Shown here one piece after another: positions 11,656 through 23,164 of a DNA stretch of 64,000 nt. The notes beneath the pieces are model-generated. The model did not search any database and was not told where the DNA came from. It saw nothing but the letters and a program-made list of their open reading frames with translations. The DNA comes from Desarmillaria ectypa (taxonomy: Eukaryota > Basidiomycota > Agaricomycetes > Agaricales > Physalacriaceae): assembly GCA_030407005.1 (NCBI GenBank), contig JAUDYN010000005.1, positions 2,170,001-2,234,000 on the forward strand, written 5' to 3'. Every line of letters begins with the position of its first letter. The stretch's first letter is position 1. The position numbers and the translations under genes were made by a program.

Positions 11656-13767
11656 ATGTCGCAATTCAGTCAAGCAGCTAAGCTCAAGGAAGAAGGGAAC
11701 GCGTTTGTCAAGAAAAACATTGCTTCTGCCATTGTTAAGTATACTAAAGCCATCGCACTTGACGACAAGAACGCTCTGCTTGTCATCAATCATTGAAAAG
11801 GTGAGGCGACATGGATGGAAACTATACCATACGATTTAAGTAATATTGGATACTGGGTACTCGGATTCTCTTGGAGATGCCCGAATTGTGCGTCAAAGGT
11901 TCCATTTCAGCCCTGACAAAGACTTACTTTGGCACTTTGCTGGCATAGGCAACAGCATTGGACCCAGCGTATTCGAAGGCATGGAGAAGGTTGGCAGGCG
12001 CCTACAGTGGGAGCTTTGTCGATGGGAACGTGTCCTTGTATGCTCGTCGGTTAATTGCTAGATTGTTGGACAGCAACAAGACAGTATGGATGCGTATCAG
12101 CGGGCCCTGGATACGTTACCGAAGGACGATCTTACACCAGCAGAGATCAAGCAGAAATCACAGTACGAGGATGGACTGAAGAAGGCTCAGGAACTTTTAA
12201 ATGCGCCTCGCCGACCAATAGAGAGTAACCCTTTGGCCCTTAAAATGCATGCAACATTGAAGATCACCCCGTGGGACACAGCCAATGATATTGTTCCAGA
12301 GCTGGCGGCGCAGAATTTATCCGATAGCAGTGTATGTCTATTGGCATTTTGAACAGAAGCGAGAAATGGCAGGTTTCGAACATAGGCTTGGAGCATCCAT
12401 TCTGCGTACTCGGTATGATTTTATTGTTGTATCAGAAAGTTGCATCCTTAATTGTACTGGTAGGAATTCAAAGAAGGTGTCGCTATCATGAAGAATACCA
12501 GACGCGTCCAACGTAATGGAAAGATGATGGTCTTGGGTGATACCGGAGTAAGTCGTGATACAGTGTTGGAGTCGATTTTCCGTTGTGACTAGAATTGACG
12601 TCTCTCTCAAAGGCATTGGAATGCCTCACAAATGGTATCATGATGAGAGGGTTTTTCATATGGACCATTCCAACTGGCTGCAAAGGTTTGAAGATCAAGG
12701 TAACATTTTTGCGTACTAATTGGCCAACAATCTCACTTTTCGACGTCCAGTGAAGGTGGAAGTGTCATTTCATCAACCTTGGGTAAACGTTGGTCCCGAT
12801 GTCGTTATGAGAGAAGCACCTCTGCATCTACAGAATGGACAGAGTTGGAACAGACTTCGACCAAGTCTTGCTATTACCGTCAGGTTAGAAATTTGCGGCC
12901 TTCATCGTGTAGTCCGAGCCTTCAGTGATTGACTTGTTCTATTAAACTATGGATTATGCGTGGGTTTCTGGGAGAAAAACTCAAACCAAGACTGCGCCAT
13001 GAAAGTAGAGTACCTCACCCGTGCTCTGGAAGTATTGGAATAGGGTCGCAAAACCTGGAGCCGAGTTCCGAAGGCAAGCCGTGGGGCCATTTTTGAGGAG
13101 ACCTTTATTCGTGGGGTTCGAAATAATGTATCTCCCCACACTGATGGACTCTTGGTAACGCTACATCTCATTTGGTTGATCCGAATACCCTAGCGTTTTC
13201 AGCAAAGCCCACCTAATGAGATTCTCGAAGAGTTATACGAAGAAGCGGAACTGCTGCTAATCAAGAGTGTTGACAACGACACCATCAATTTCTCGCATTC
13301 ACCAGCCGTCATGTGGTCGTTCTTTAGGAACTGCTCAGGCAACGCCAATGTGTACGTTACTTGCTGTCATCATTCAACACTCCGGTTCAATTCGATAATT
13401 ATTCTAGATGGATTCTATCCATAGCGCATTGGCGCGTATCGAATCAGATGATGAAAAACAACATTTCCAATCCGCTAGTGAATTCTATGTCAAGGCCGCA
13501 GATGCAACCGACGACGAAAAACACGGGTGTATGTCCTACTTATCTGACAATAGTTGTTGAGTCCCACACCCCTCATTCCATGATCTAGGGTACCTGCATT
13601 GCGCATTGATGTATATGGAAGCGATCAGAGCGCCCACTCCGGGCATCTTTTCCTGCATGCTTGAATCGCTTCCTAAGATGCAGAGGATATGCCGCTCGAA
13701 ATCCAGAACGCGCATCACTTTATGCAAGGATTTAGAACTCGAAGCGGAGCTATTGCAGAAAATCTAG
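11656..13767 (+). pseudogene. TPR-like family gene, copy 1 (broken)
   Basis: Fragments match copy 2 (17623-19426) and a TPR-like family I know from agaricomycete genomes. The first exon encodes a TPR helix pair (AAKLKEEGNAFVKKN) but reaches an in-frame TGA at 11794-11796. A second TPR piece (LDPAYSKAWRRLAG) follows near 11955. Then come a charged segment (MDAYQRALDTLPKDDLTPAE, 12086 on) and exons matching copy 2 through EFKEGVAIMK, KVEVSFHQPW and RPSLAITVR. Near 12985 the frame shifts by one base after MRGFLGEKLK. At 13041-13043 a TAG replaces the Trp codon that copy 2 keeps in LEWGR. The downstream exons (RGAIFEETFIRGVR, YLHCALMYMEAI) continue to a TAG at 13765-13767. At least two lesions make a functional full-length product unlikely. 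Confidence 0.8.
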
Positions 13768-14063
13768 GCGGCGAAGGCGAAGACCACTGACGTCGTATAT
13801 ATCAAAAGTAAAAGCCCAATCCACCCTTGCAGTCATGGTATTCCAAGCATGGCATCTTGCCTGACCAGAATTTAGCGTACTCAGTATTGGGGCGATTTTA
13901 TGCTATTGTCAGTGTACAGGATTGTAAACGACAGTTAACCCTTGGAATAGCTATTATATATGACATGCTGTATTAGGTTCCAGTTTAGTGATGTTATGCG
14001 TAGCAATTATTGTATTAAATACATCTAAATGAGTCTTCTTGGTCCGCGCGCGTGCGCCTTGAA

Positions 14064-16246
14064 TTAATTGCGAGCTGTAGCTGTAATAGCGAGGGGGTAG
14101 TCGAAGAGAGTTGTACGCATATTCAATATACCGTCCAGGAACTTCTGTTGGTCAAATGATTTGGGAAGCTCCATGTCATATGCCAGCACGAGTTTAGCCA
14201 CTGTGAGATGAAGTTCCTGTGTAGCGAAGATCTTGCCAAGGCAACTGAATGCACCTGTGGAAGATATGTATGGGAGTATTATTTCCTCAGAGGCAGAATG
14301 CCACAAACCATAGGAGAAGCACAGCATCGCGTTTTTCTTGGTGATTGTCTGCGGACCAAGACCCTCAGGCTGCCACCTTTCTGGCAAGAATTCCATAGGC
14401 AAGGGGTAGAAGTTCTCTGGGCTGGTTTGCTGGGTATAAGGTGGAACAGACTGTAGACATTTTCAGATGTAGAGTGACAAAAAAAAGGGAGAAACCTACC
14501 ACAATGATGTCTTCGGGTATAAATTTACCGTTAATCATAGACCCACCCTCTCCAACGACACGAGGAAGGCCACCAAATGGAGTACCAAGGCGAAGACCCT
14601 CCCAGACGACACCGTTGAGGTAAGGGAGTTCTTGGAGGCCCTTGGGATCATCGATTTCATCAATGGTGTGGAAGTGAGCATCGAGTTCATCACGAAGTTT
14701 CTTGTAGACAGCACGGTCGCGGAGAAGATAGAAAAGAAGGATCGTAAGTGTTCCACCAGTAGTGTCAGACCCTAACAGAAGGATGTATCAGAGGATATGG
14801 ACTCTTACGACATTCTATGTACGTACCGGCGGCAATAGCAAATGCAGAGTCGATGTTGAGGTCTTCATCACCAAGACGCTCACCACCCTTCTCGCCTAGC
14901 TGGAGTACAGTGCATGAGAATCTGTATCATAAGCCCGATAGCGTATCGTACCAGGTACGATGCAATATCATCGCCAGTTACGTGTTTCCTAACGTCCATG
15001 AGCTTTGTGGCGGTCTTCTCCAGGACATGGAATTCGTCCGAAGCAGGCAAGTTCCATGCAATGTCGAATATAGAAGGTGCTTCACCAAGTCTGTATAGGA
15101 ACGATTAGGGTATATTCAAAAAATCACGCGGAGTGGGCTCACACTTCGAAAACGACTGTGGCGTTCTGGGCGTTCTCAGAGACATTCTCCGGGTCACCAT
15201 TAGCCATCAGTTCCTGGACCAGCTTGTAGCCATACTATTTAGGTACATTGGACCAATAGCACTCACGACGTCACTGGTTGCACCAAAGGTCATCTCAGCC
15301 TAGGATATTGTGAGTAAAAGAAACTGCACTAGCGGATTTATTTCCTGACCATCAAATCATATGCCCAATGACGGATGATCTCAGACATGTCAATCACACC
15401 ATCAGCACCACGACGTTTGTCCATGACTTTAATCATTTGCTTCGTGCGCTTATCAACGACGGCAAGAAGCTTGACAAGTCTAGAAATGTTCGAATCACTA
15501 TGGAGAAGAGAAGAAAATAAAGGCAAGAGAACATACGACTTGGCGCTAAAGGCACCGGCCCAAGCTTTCCGGCGGATGTTGTGAATATCTCTTTCGGGGG
15601 TGAAGAATAATCCTCCAACCGGGGCACGTCCGGGACGGTACGCCATGCTCTTATCCATGCTCTGTGCGGTTGTGTAGATGGGGTGCACGGCTTCGACGGA
15701 CGCAATAGAGAGCGTGTTGGGACCTAACCAATGTTATTCTCCGCGGATGAAGAAAATGCAATTAAACGCACCAGTTCGAACAAATTCGCCGTACTTCTCA
15801 TGGAGCCCTTTGATAATCGTGTAACGATGACCGGTAGATACCATATGCATGGCCTTTAACGACGTGATTTTGTTGAGAAATGGGCCAGGGAAGTGCCAAA
15901 GCGGGTGCAGGGGCGATAGGCGGTAAACGACAGCAATAACTATCATGGCCCCCAAGAACGACGCGAGTCCACCAGTCGCTATCCCTAAGGATTGGTTGAT
16001 ACTGAGTCCCTTAAGGATACCTGTGCTAAAAACTGACGCCCAAGCCGAGGCACAAACGACAACCGCAGTGTCTCCACGGTACTCATGACGATTGAGATAC
16101 AAGGTAGTTGCCTGTCAGTGAGAGTACCGTTAGATACGTAACACGAATACTCGACCAGAACTTACTGCTCCGATTACTGCAGCAGTGCTGGAGACACCAG
16201 CAAAATCAAATGAAGGAGTCAATCCTTGTAAGGTAGACAAAGACAT
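14064..16246 (-). CDS. Cytochrome P450 monooxygenase with N-terminal membrane helices
   Basis: Multi-exon gene. Exon 1 (start 16246, MSLSTLQGLTPSFDF) and exon 2 carry two or three hydrophobic helices (for example GDTAVVVCASAWASVFS and ASFLGAMIVIAVVY) before the proline-rich hinge PLHPLWHFPGP. Downstream landmarks are all present: C-helix region HNIRRKAWAGAF, I-helix AGSDTT (split by an intron near 14770-14825), K-helix ExxR as EGLRLG, the PERF-type segment FLPERW, and the heme-binding loop FSYGAFSCLGK, split by an intron at 14255-14308. The architecture resembles basidiomycete P450s annotated as high-nitrogen-upregulated monooxygenases. It would sit on the ER membrane and use NADPH-P450 reductase. 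Substrate unknown. It lies between two copies of the TPR-like gene, on the opposite strand. Confidence 0.9.
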
Positions 16247-17622
16247 GATGAGATGGTAGTTGAGTGAAGGAAGGGCTTGCAGAACGGTCTCATAAAAGGA
16301 CGGATGTGACGCCGACTCGGGAGCAGCGTAGATCCAAAACGGATATGGGGCGCAACATACAACGGAATGTAATGCATTCCGCATTAGATGGCCTCCGGCA
16401 ATCTGGCTAGAAGCAGCAAGGGCAGCGGCAGACCTGGAAATTGATTGGCACATTCTTCGCGTTATGATCTACGGCAGCACTATAAATACCAATTAAAACT
16501 TTAGGAGTACAGCGTTTAACAAATAAATCACTCACTATATGCCCTGAAAATCGGATGGGCAAGATAAATTGCGTAGCCACCGCTGTAACTCCTGACCATG
16601 TCATGGTGACGTCTGAGTCCTTGCCAAGCTCGCTGAGAACTAGGCTCGACTCTACGAGGTTCGTAGCCCATCTTACGTTGCTCAAACAAAAAGACTATCG
16701 AAGCAAAGGTCTGCGTATTTGTGCTCACTTGAATACAGGCACGGCGTACATCTTGCTGTACGAAGTATGCCACCAATTCGTAGACAGGTCAATGATTACG
16801 ACGAATGTCGCTCCCGAGCCTCTTGTCTTGCCTGTTGTCAGGAATACATTGCTATCTGCCCAAGAGAAAGTTCATGAGGGCTCTTGTTATCGGCCGTTTA
16901 GATTTAATACCCAGCGAGAAGGATTCGCATTCAGAGTCGTAAATGGGCGTTCAAATGACAGAACTACGAAATAAATTCCATCACACGATGAGTTAATTTA
17001 ACTTGGTGTATACTCACTGCTGCCATGCTTCCCGGCTGCGATAAGAACTTTTCATCGGTATTGTCATGTCCGTTGGCCGTTCTACGCCCATTGCGGCAAA
17101 GTGAATTATACGAGTCCAGACAGAGGTTTCTAATTGATGTCCGGACAGAGCGCCACTGAGAGGCGTCCTCGCGACGAGACTAGCACTGGAGAAGGGCTAG
17201 AGATGGTGGAAGAGAAGGTAGGCAGACGCCGCCCAAAACGGCAAGGCCAGTTTAGGGCAGGTCAAATGGCATAACCGTCATGTCCGAGTCGACGTTCAGA
17301 TCTGAACCGATGATGGGCCGAAATATTTCATGCAAAGACAGTGCCATCTTGGAACTGGGCACTTGATACCCCCCCTCCTTCCAGGGTTGCGCCGATTCGA
17401 ATTCGCCAGCTGTAGTTCAAAGGAGCCTCAGGATACTAACCGAACACGTCAAGATAGTCATAACTCTGTCTTCTGAAACGTCTCAAAGTGTCCAAACAAA
17501 CCGACTATTTGCCGATTTTAAAAAATACGTACCAACATTCCAACATTTCTTTTACTTACATACAATGCCCCCAACTGCTACTCCTGTTCAACCTTTTCTT
17601 CTTCACTAAAGTCCTGAGACAG
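16247..17622. other. Intergenic between P450 and TPR-like copy 2
   Basis: No convincing gene. Minus-strand frames at 16407-16776 overlap each other and a 139-codon plus-strand frame at 16555-16974; none shows a motif. The region just upstream of 17623 is where copy 1 has its N-terminal TPR exons; I looked for the equivalent here and did not find it. The stretch contains the P450 promoter. Confidence 0.45.
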
Positions 17623-19426
17623 ATGCTTACGGAGTATCGGCAAAGCGTCGAAGACTGGCAAAGAGCGCTAGACGCCCTTTCCATGGAGAATCCCCCCGAC
17701 GCCGAAATCAAGCAGCGTGAGCGGTATCAGGCTGGTCTCAACGCCTCCCAAGCTGCTCTGGAAAAATTAAAGGCTCAACCGGACCGAGGCTTCATGTTGC
17801 AAGGGCGTGAAACCTCTCAACTTCCTTGGGTCGCTGCGGAGGCCCTCCTACCGCGGTTGGCTTTGGAAGGAAACTATAACAGCAGTGTTGGTTCATCTTT
17901 GTCTGAAAAACTGCAGCTGATTTTCATCTAGGCTTGGGTCATTTATACTGCTGCCAAGGTTTGTGGGCGACCCCTTTGATATGAATGACTCCCCATGTAT
18001 AGTGTAGGAGTTTACCAACGGTGTCAGCAAGATGAAGACCACGACGAAAGTTGGTGCAGTTTTAATGGGACACTTGGGTGTGCGTGTTTCTCCTTCAAAT
18101 CATGCATACTGAAATAACTCATATTTCAGGTCATTGCTTCCATTAGTAATTCCGTCGTCGCAGATAATAGAGCATTTCATATTTCAGACTCCCGGTTTGT
18201 TTCTATGTATAACCTACAAGGTAAACGCCACCTTCCTTATGATCGCTAGTTCAATTGCTTCATTTTCGTCTGTAGTACAACATGAAGCGACAAATCACGG
18301 AGCATGGACTGATGGAGGTCCCGCTCAGATCAAGAAGGAAGTGCAAGCGCGATTGCAGACGAGTGGATGGAACGATGTCCGTCCTGCAATCAGCGTCACG
18401 GTTCGGTAAATGAATTTCAGGTGGAAGAGTTCGCGCTGACTACTTTCCACGTAGCTGCCTGATTATGAGGGCATTCTTGGAGGGCAGAATTAGAGGTCTT
18501 CATAGTCTTGAACTAGAATTCCTGATCACGGTTCTCGATATCTTAGAATGGGGCCGTGAGGTCTTCCGTGATGTTCCCAGGTATGTTTCTTGTTATCAAT
18601 CGACCGCCGGGTTTCGAATTGTTTTAGGGAGGAACGTGGCACCGTGTTTGATCTAACCTTCGTGCGCGGAGTTCGGAACATGCATCTCCACGCACTAATG
18701 GAGGTGTGTGTGCTGAAGTATACCAGCATTTATGCTGAATTATTCCACTGTTCCACTGTTAGACGTATGCTAAAAACCCTGCTGGTCACGAGCGGTACCT
18801 GGAAGAGCTGTTGAAACGAGCCAATGATATCATACGTGAAGTCGATGAAAATCCACCTCTTGGATCACTGCGAACTACCAATCCTGGATTCAAGCTTGCG
18901 TATTATGATTATTGTAAAGGGCATGCTCTTGCGTAACTCTTTCGTTTGTTTGTTCGCTCCGCTTCTTAATGTCTCTACAGGATGAAAGGATTCTACTACA
19001 ATAAAATCGGAAACTCCCAAGCTTCCAAGGATGGGAGCAAAGCAATCAAGTCATATAGCGCCGCTGGGCATGCCTATCTTGCCGCGGCTGAATGCTTCCC
19101 ACCTGACGACGAGTGCTACAGCTGTAAGATTAAGTGCTTTCGAAGATTACACAACCGCTAATGTTGCTTTTGTGATAGGGTTCTTACATTGCGCCATTCA
19201 GGCTATGTGGGGCTGCGGTACTCCCGTTCGCATTCAACTGGAAGCGATGGAGAAGCTGCGAAAATCGCTCCCTGAGATGAAAAAAATCTGGTCATGCTCT
19301 CAGATGAGTAAGGGCGGGACCATTGAGCTTTGCGAAAGCATGATCAAGACTGAGACTAGCCTTCGGGATATGGTTGCTAAAGGAGAGATATCATTGGATG
19401 ATTGCGTCAGTCCTCAGGGACTCTAG
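17623..19426 (+). CDS. TPR-like family protein, copy 2 (lacks the N-terminal TPR part)
   Basis: About ten exons join in phase from MLTEYRQSVEDWQ to the TAG at 19424-19426. Segments in order: a helical piece ALDALSMENPPDAEIKQRE, then AWVIYTAAK, EFTNGVSKMK, VQHEATNHGAWTDGG, RPAISVTVR, LIMRAFLEG, ILEWGREVF, EERGTVFDLTFVRGVRN, HALAMKGFYYN, AAAECFPPDDECYSWF and a C-terminal helical region. Every junction I checked keeps the frame (for example TGCTACAGCT joined to GGTTCTTAC gives CYSWF). The family usually begins with a TPR (present in copy 1) that is absent here, so the gene is truncated at the 5' end or starts from an unrecognised exon upstream. A longer frame begins at 17488, but its extra residues are hydrophobic and look non-coding. 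Function of the family is unknown to me; TPR proteins usually bind partners. Confidence 0.75.
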
Positions 19427-20080
19427 GGCGAGGCATATGCCAAGGATGTTCATCAACCTATAATTGTATGATAACATTTGTCTAGTTGTCTAGTGTAACA
19501 TGCACACGTTCTGTGCTTTTCTTGTATATATACGTGTGATCAAGATATAGTTTCAGACTTCGACTGTTGAACAGCGGTGGGAGTTTTTCAAGCCGAAAGG
19601 GACTGCCTCTGTAAACGGCAGCTTGAATATCATTGCGCCAAGGAAAGAATATCTATAACTCAATGGCTAAGATTGAGTTTCTCTATAGAAAATTTGGGTT
19701 ACAAGGAAATATCGTCAGAAGTAATCCTGCCGGCCCAGCATCATGTCTCTCCTAGACTTCCAGAGAGTGGTGAGCTACATGCATGAGAAGGATTCACGCT
19801 ACCACTCAATGGTGACGTACAAATATAAGTAAGCAGCTAAGAAAAAAGGTTGCCAGGTTGCATTAAAAAGCCCCCGAAAAGCCTTATATCATCCTGCGGC
19901 CTAGAGTACCTGAGTGCCTCACTCGGCGAAAGTAAGTAGCAGTTTCCAGACATGTATCCTTAGTTGACGAGCACCCATCCCAGTCAGGGTTAGGTCGCGA
20001 CGCCGCGATACATTCATTGTAAGCTGGGATATTATCGTTAGAGAGTATCAATATGAGAAAGGAGCAACGTACCGTACCGT
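19427..20080. other. Intergenic, nothing recognised
   Basis: Contains the 3' UTR of the TPR-like gene and a 69-codon plus-strand frame (19577-19786) without motif or splice partner. No RNA gene seen. Confidence 0.4.
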
Positions 20081-20893
20081 TCATGCATTGGTGGTGGTGC
20101 TAGTGGACGTGGTGGCGCCTGCGGCAGATGCCGAGGCGGGCGTTGCAACAGTGGACGTGGATGAGGCGACAGAGGCGACAGAGGTAGATGTCACAGAGGT
20201 GGATGTTTCAGCAGTGCTTGAGATAGAAGAAGCCACGGCAGCTGACGATGCACTGGTAGTAGATACAACTACGCTGCTCACGGCGGTGGTGGAAGCTTCC
20301 ACAGCGGCGCATGTTGCTGCTGCAGCCTCCGAGCTCACGGAGTTGCCAACGGGGATAGCGATGATGGAGGTGGCACTGGTGGTAGCCTCCGCTGAGGTTG
20401 CCGTAGCGCTCTCGGATGCGGACGCTGCTGAAGTCGAGCCCAACGAATCGCTAGAGCCTTCCACAGTAAAATCAACACAATTTGATCAACGCTCTCAGAG
20501 TACCAGCTAGATGAAAATTTGATTACTTGATCAACGGCTATTTCGGAAAGTAAAGTTTTAGACTTACTACCACTGGATGACACAATCTCCAGCCGTCGCA
20601 CACTGATCGCCAAGGTCGCTAGGAATCGTGATGTCCCATGCCTTATCGTCCGCCGTCACGCCACTTTGATTGCTGGCATAATCATCCCAAGAGTAGCATC
20701 ACCAATGATGGTATTGGTTGCGGTTGCAACTGTGCGTTAGCCGGACATCAATTCCCGTAGACAACAGAAAGTCTGAGAATGCAGAGCCAATGGTGTCACT
20801 ACGGGGTGATGGTCTAGTAAATTTGCCATGTCCAAAGGCCTGGCCAGCGAAAAGAAGGACGGTAGAAGTGAAGATCCAGGTAGCAGAAAGCAT
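20081..20893 (-). pseudogene. Decayed LPMO-like (chitin-binding type-4 style) secreted protein
   Basis: The start at 20893 gives a clear signal peptide (ATWIFTSTVLLFAGQAFG) followed directly by HGKFTRPSPR, so cleavage would expose the N-terminal His that copper-dependent LPMOs need. The middle is damaged: the part that should hold the Cys-rich core is shortened, and matches then appear in alternating frames (VATATNTIIGD, then WDDYASNQSG through CATAGDCVIQW). After an intron near 20510-20560 the piece WYSESVDQ is one base out of frame with CVDFTVEG. The last 120 codons are an Ala/Ser/Thr/Val-rich low-complexity tail of the linker type, ending without a clear GPI signal. Relatives act on chitin or other polysaccharides at the cell surface. 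With several frame breaks I call it a pseudogene; a sequencing error could explain one break but not all. Confidence 0.65.
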
Positions 20894-23164
20894 GGCTAGA
20901 GCTCGGATGAAGTATGAAGATGGATTTGAATGACCAGTCGCAGACGCTTCGAAAAGAGTGAAAAAATGAAGGTCGGAGAGAGCGTGGAGAGGGAATAGGG
21001 AGAAACTGTAGGATACTTTATGGATTTGTGAGTCTTTTCGTATTCCCCCTAGGTATCCGCAGGCTCATCGTCAAGGTACGGGAGCCAGAGGGCCCCGGAG
21101 AAATTTGGGAGACGTGTTCATTTTTGAGTGTTCCTTTGGAAGATTAATTCCCGTCTTTGACAATGTGATGAGACGGTGTCATAATAACATTTGTGATATC
21201 GCTTTCCTTTCGCAACCTGTATATGCTTGTGCCTTATCGAGCACTGACCGGGGACATGAAGAACAGAGAAGGTTCTGTGTTCCCTCTAGTCCAAGAGTTG
21301 TCATAAAGCTTCCAAGCGAAGTAATAGCGGAAGTAGCGTCAAGGTTAGCTAGATGCCGCTATTTCAATTTGCCGCAGTTGTTGGGACGCATCCACGTGGC
21401 TTCCGATCTGGATTGATACAACGCGTCGCTGATTTAAACTCGGATCCCGTCCTGTTCCCTAGGCCCAATCTGTGCGCTTTATTCGCTGACACATCCGTGA
21501 CTACTTCTGGAGATGTGCTTGGTCCTGGTATTTTGCTTTCCAATCTCAGGGCCAATTCACCTTGGACCTGAGTTCATTAACACTTTGATGAGACTTGGCC
21601 TGAGCGCTTGGATAGATGAAACTTCTCGTACAGGCCGGAGACTCGTAGGCCAGCGGTACATCTCGGTTTTCTCCAAGTGAAATACTCAATCTACAATGTT
21701 TTGCCCATCTTGCTTCGCGTTACGGCTAAGCGGGGTAGGCTTGATCATGACTCTCATGAGCCGTAATTAGAGTCAATTGAACTCTCGGAGTAAAAGATAG
21801 AAACTATTGTAACTTACCTGGGTTTAATGATGAACCTCTCCAATACAGACCTCAGCTGAAGCGATCTGAAGAATACGGATACGTGGACAGTTTAAATCGG
21901 AGTTATCTCTTATTCTCTGGAGTACGTAGCTGGGTCGGATCGTCAACTGGATGTTTGGGTCTATTCTTGCTTCCGGACATACGTGTAACGGCTTTTGGAA
22001 TGGTTGTGTTTTGTCTCATCATACCAATTCGAGAGTTTTCCTTGTCTATTTTTTCCACGAGCTTCCATTGGCTAGTTCCATTAAGATCTCGCCCTAGTGA
22101 CCTCGCACTTTTCTATGGTATTCCATACGTTCTCCTCGTGTTTTGTGCAGAGATAATCACTGAATCGGCAAGAGATCTTGTACATGATTGTTCGACTCGC
22201 GTGCACCCACGGTTCATCACTGCACTGACCGGTGGATGATGTTGTACTACTGCATTTGGGGCCTTCGAATCGCTTTATGGCTCCGGTTCCACCAAGGCGA
22301 ACAAATGGAAGCCTAAGCAACTGAATACACTGGTACACGTGATGGACACTGGTGGGAAGGTAGCTTTTCATTCGACGAGGTAACTCCAGTGAATCGTCCT
22401 GTGATGAGTTTGTACACATATGTGGGGCTGAAATGCGGTCAATGCGATAACCTGAGTCCTGTTTCACGATAAGAACAGCCTTACTACAGATCTCAAATGC
22501 CAGATAAGGAAGAACTTGGAGAGATTTACTGTGCGAATGCCGAGTTCAAGAAGTAAGAATTCAACCGCTGAATCTCTCTGTCCAGACCAGTCTACCGATT
22601 CGGATTGTTGGATGCAAACAGCGGCCAAGAAGAAGAAGAAGAAAAAGCTGGAAAATTACAAAACCAAGACATTGTGAGAAGAGCCGCTTCGTTATAAATG
22701 TAGGAGCAACTGAATGAAACTTAAATGCGGGGTAAAGTTCATGTGATGCGGGGTAACTCGAATTCAGAAACTTCCGTACCAAAACTGGATAACCCACCCG
22801 TCGGCCAAGTCCACTGATCTAGAACCGAGTAATGACTAAGCTGTCGCACGGCTGTCATAAGAAAATCCTCAACTTTCGAGGGTTTCCTGGGAAGTTAGAT
22901 GGTGATTGATGTACCGGGCCTCGCATGGGCCTCGACTCCACAGCCAGGAAAGCAGATATCCTGTCGTAGGGCCAGGGTCGAGAACTGAACGATGAGCCAA
23001 GATAGTGGTGCTCGTAAAAATAGGAAGCGCCAAACACGTGATGAATGAAATCGGGATCTGCTAAATGAATACAAAAGGTCGTCTGACTCCATCGCGTCTT
23101 GCTTACTTCCCACCACCACCCTCTCTCTTGTATCTGTCCTATCTCTTACCTTTACTACTCAACA
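20894..23164. other. 2.3 kb intergenic, no supportable gene
   Basis: Only isolated frames occur: 118 codons on the plus strand at 21883-22239 (hydrophobic) and 128 on the minus strand at 22081-22467, overlapping each other. Neither has a recognisable motif. A GAA-rich purine run lies at about 22625-22650. The last 100 bases are C/T-rich, as expected for the promoter and 5' UTR of the gene at 23165. Confidence 0.4.

Noticed and set aside
17385..17415. GATTCGAATTC resembling a tRNA T-loop
   Set aside because: No matching acceptor stem, D-loop or anticodon arm could be folded around it; it is a simple palindrome.
20088..20510. 140-codon plus-strand Val/Ala/Glu-rich frame
   Set aside because: It is the reverse complement of the low-complexity tail of the LPMO-like gene; stop avoidance follows from the repeat composition.
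22620..22650. GAA-rich run considered as a coding or structural repeat
   Set aside because: Short simple-sequence run without a frame or periodic structure beyond the triplet.
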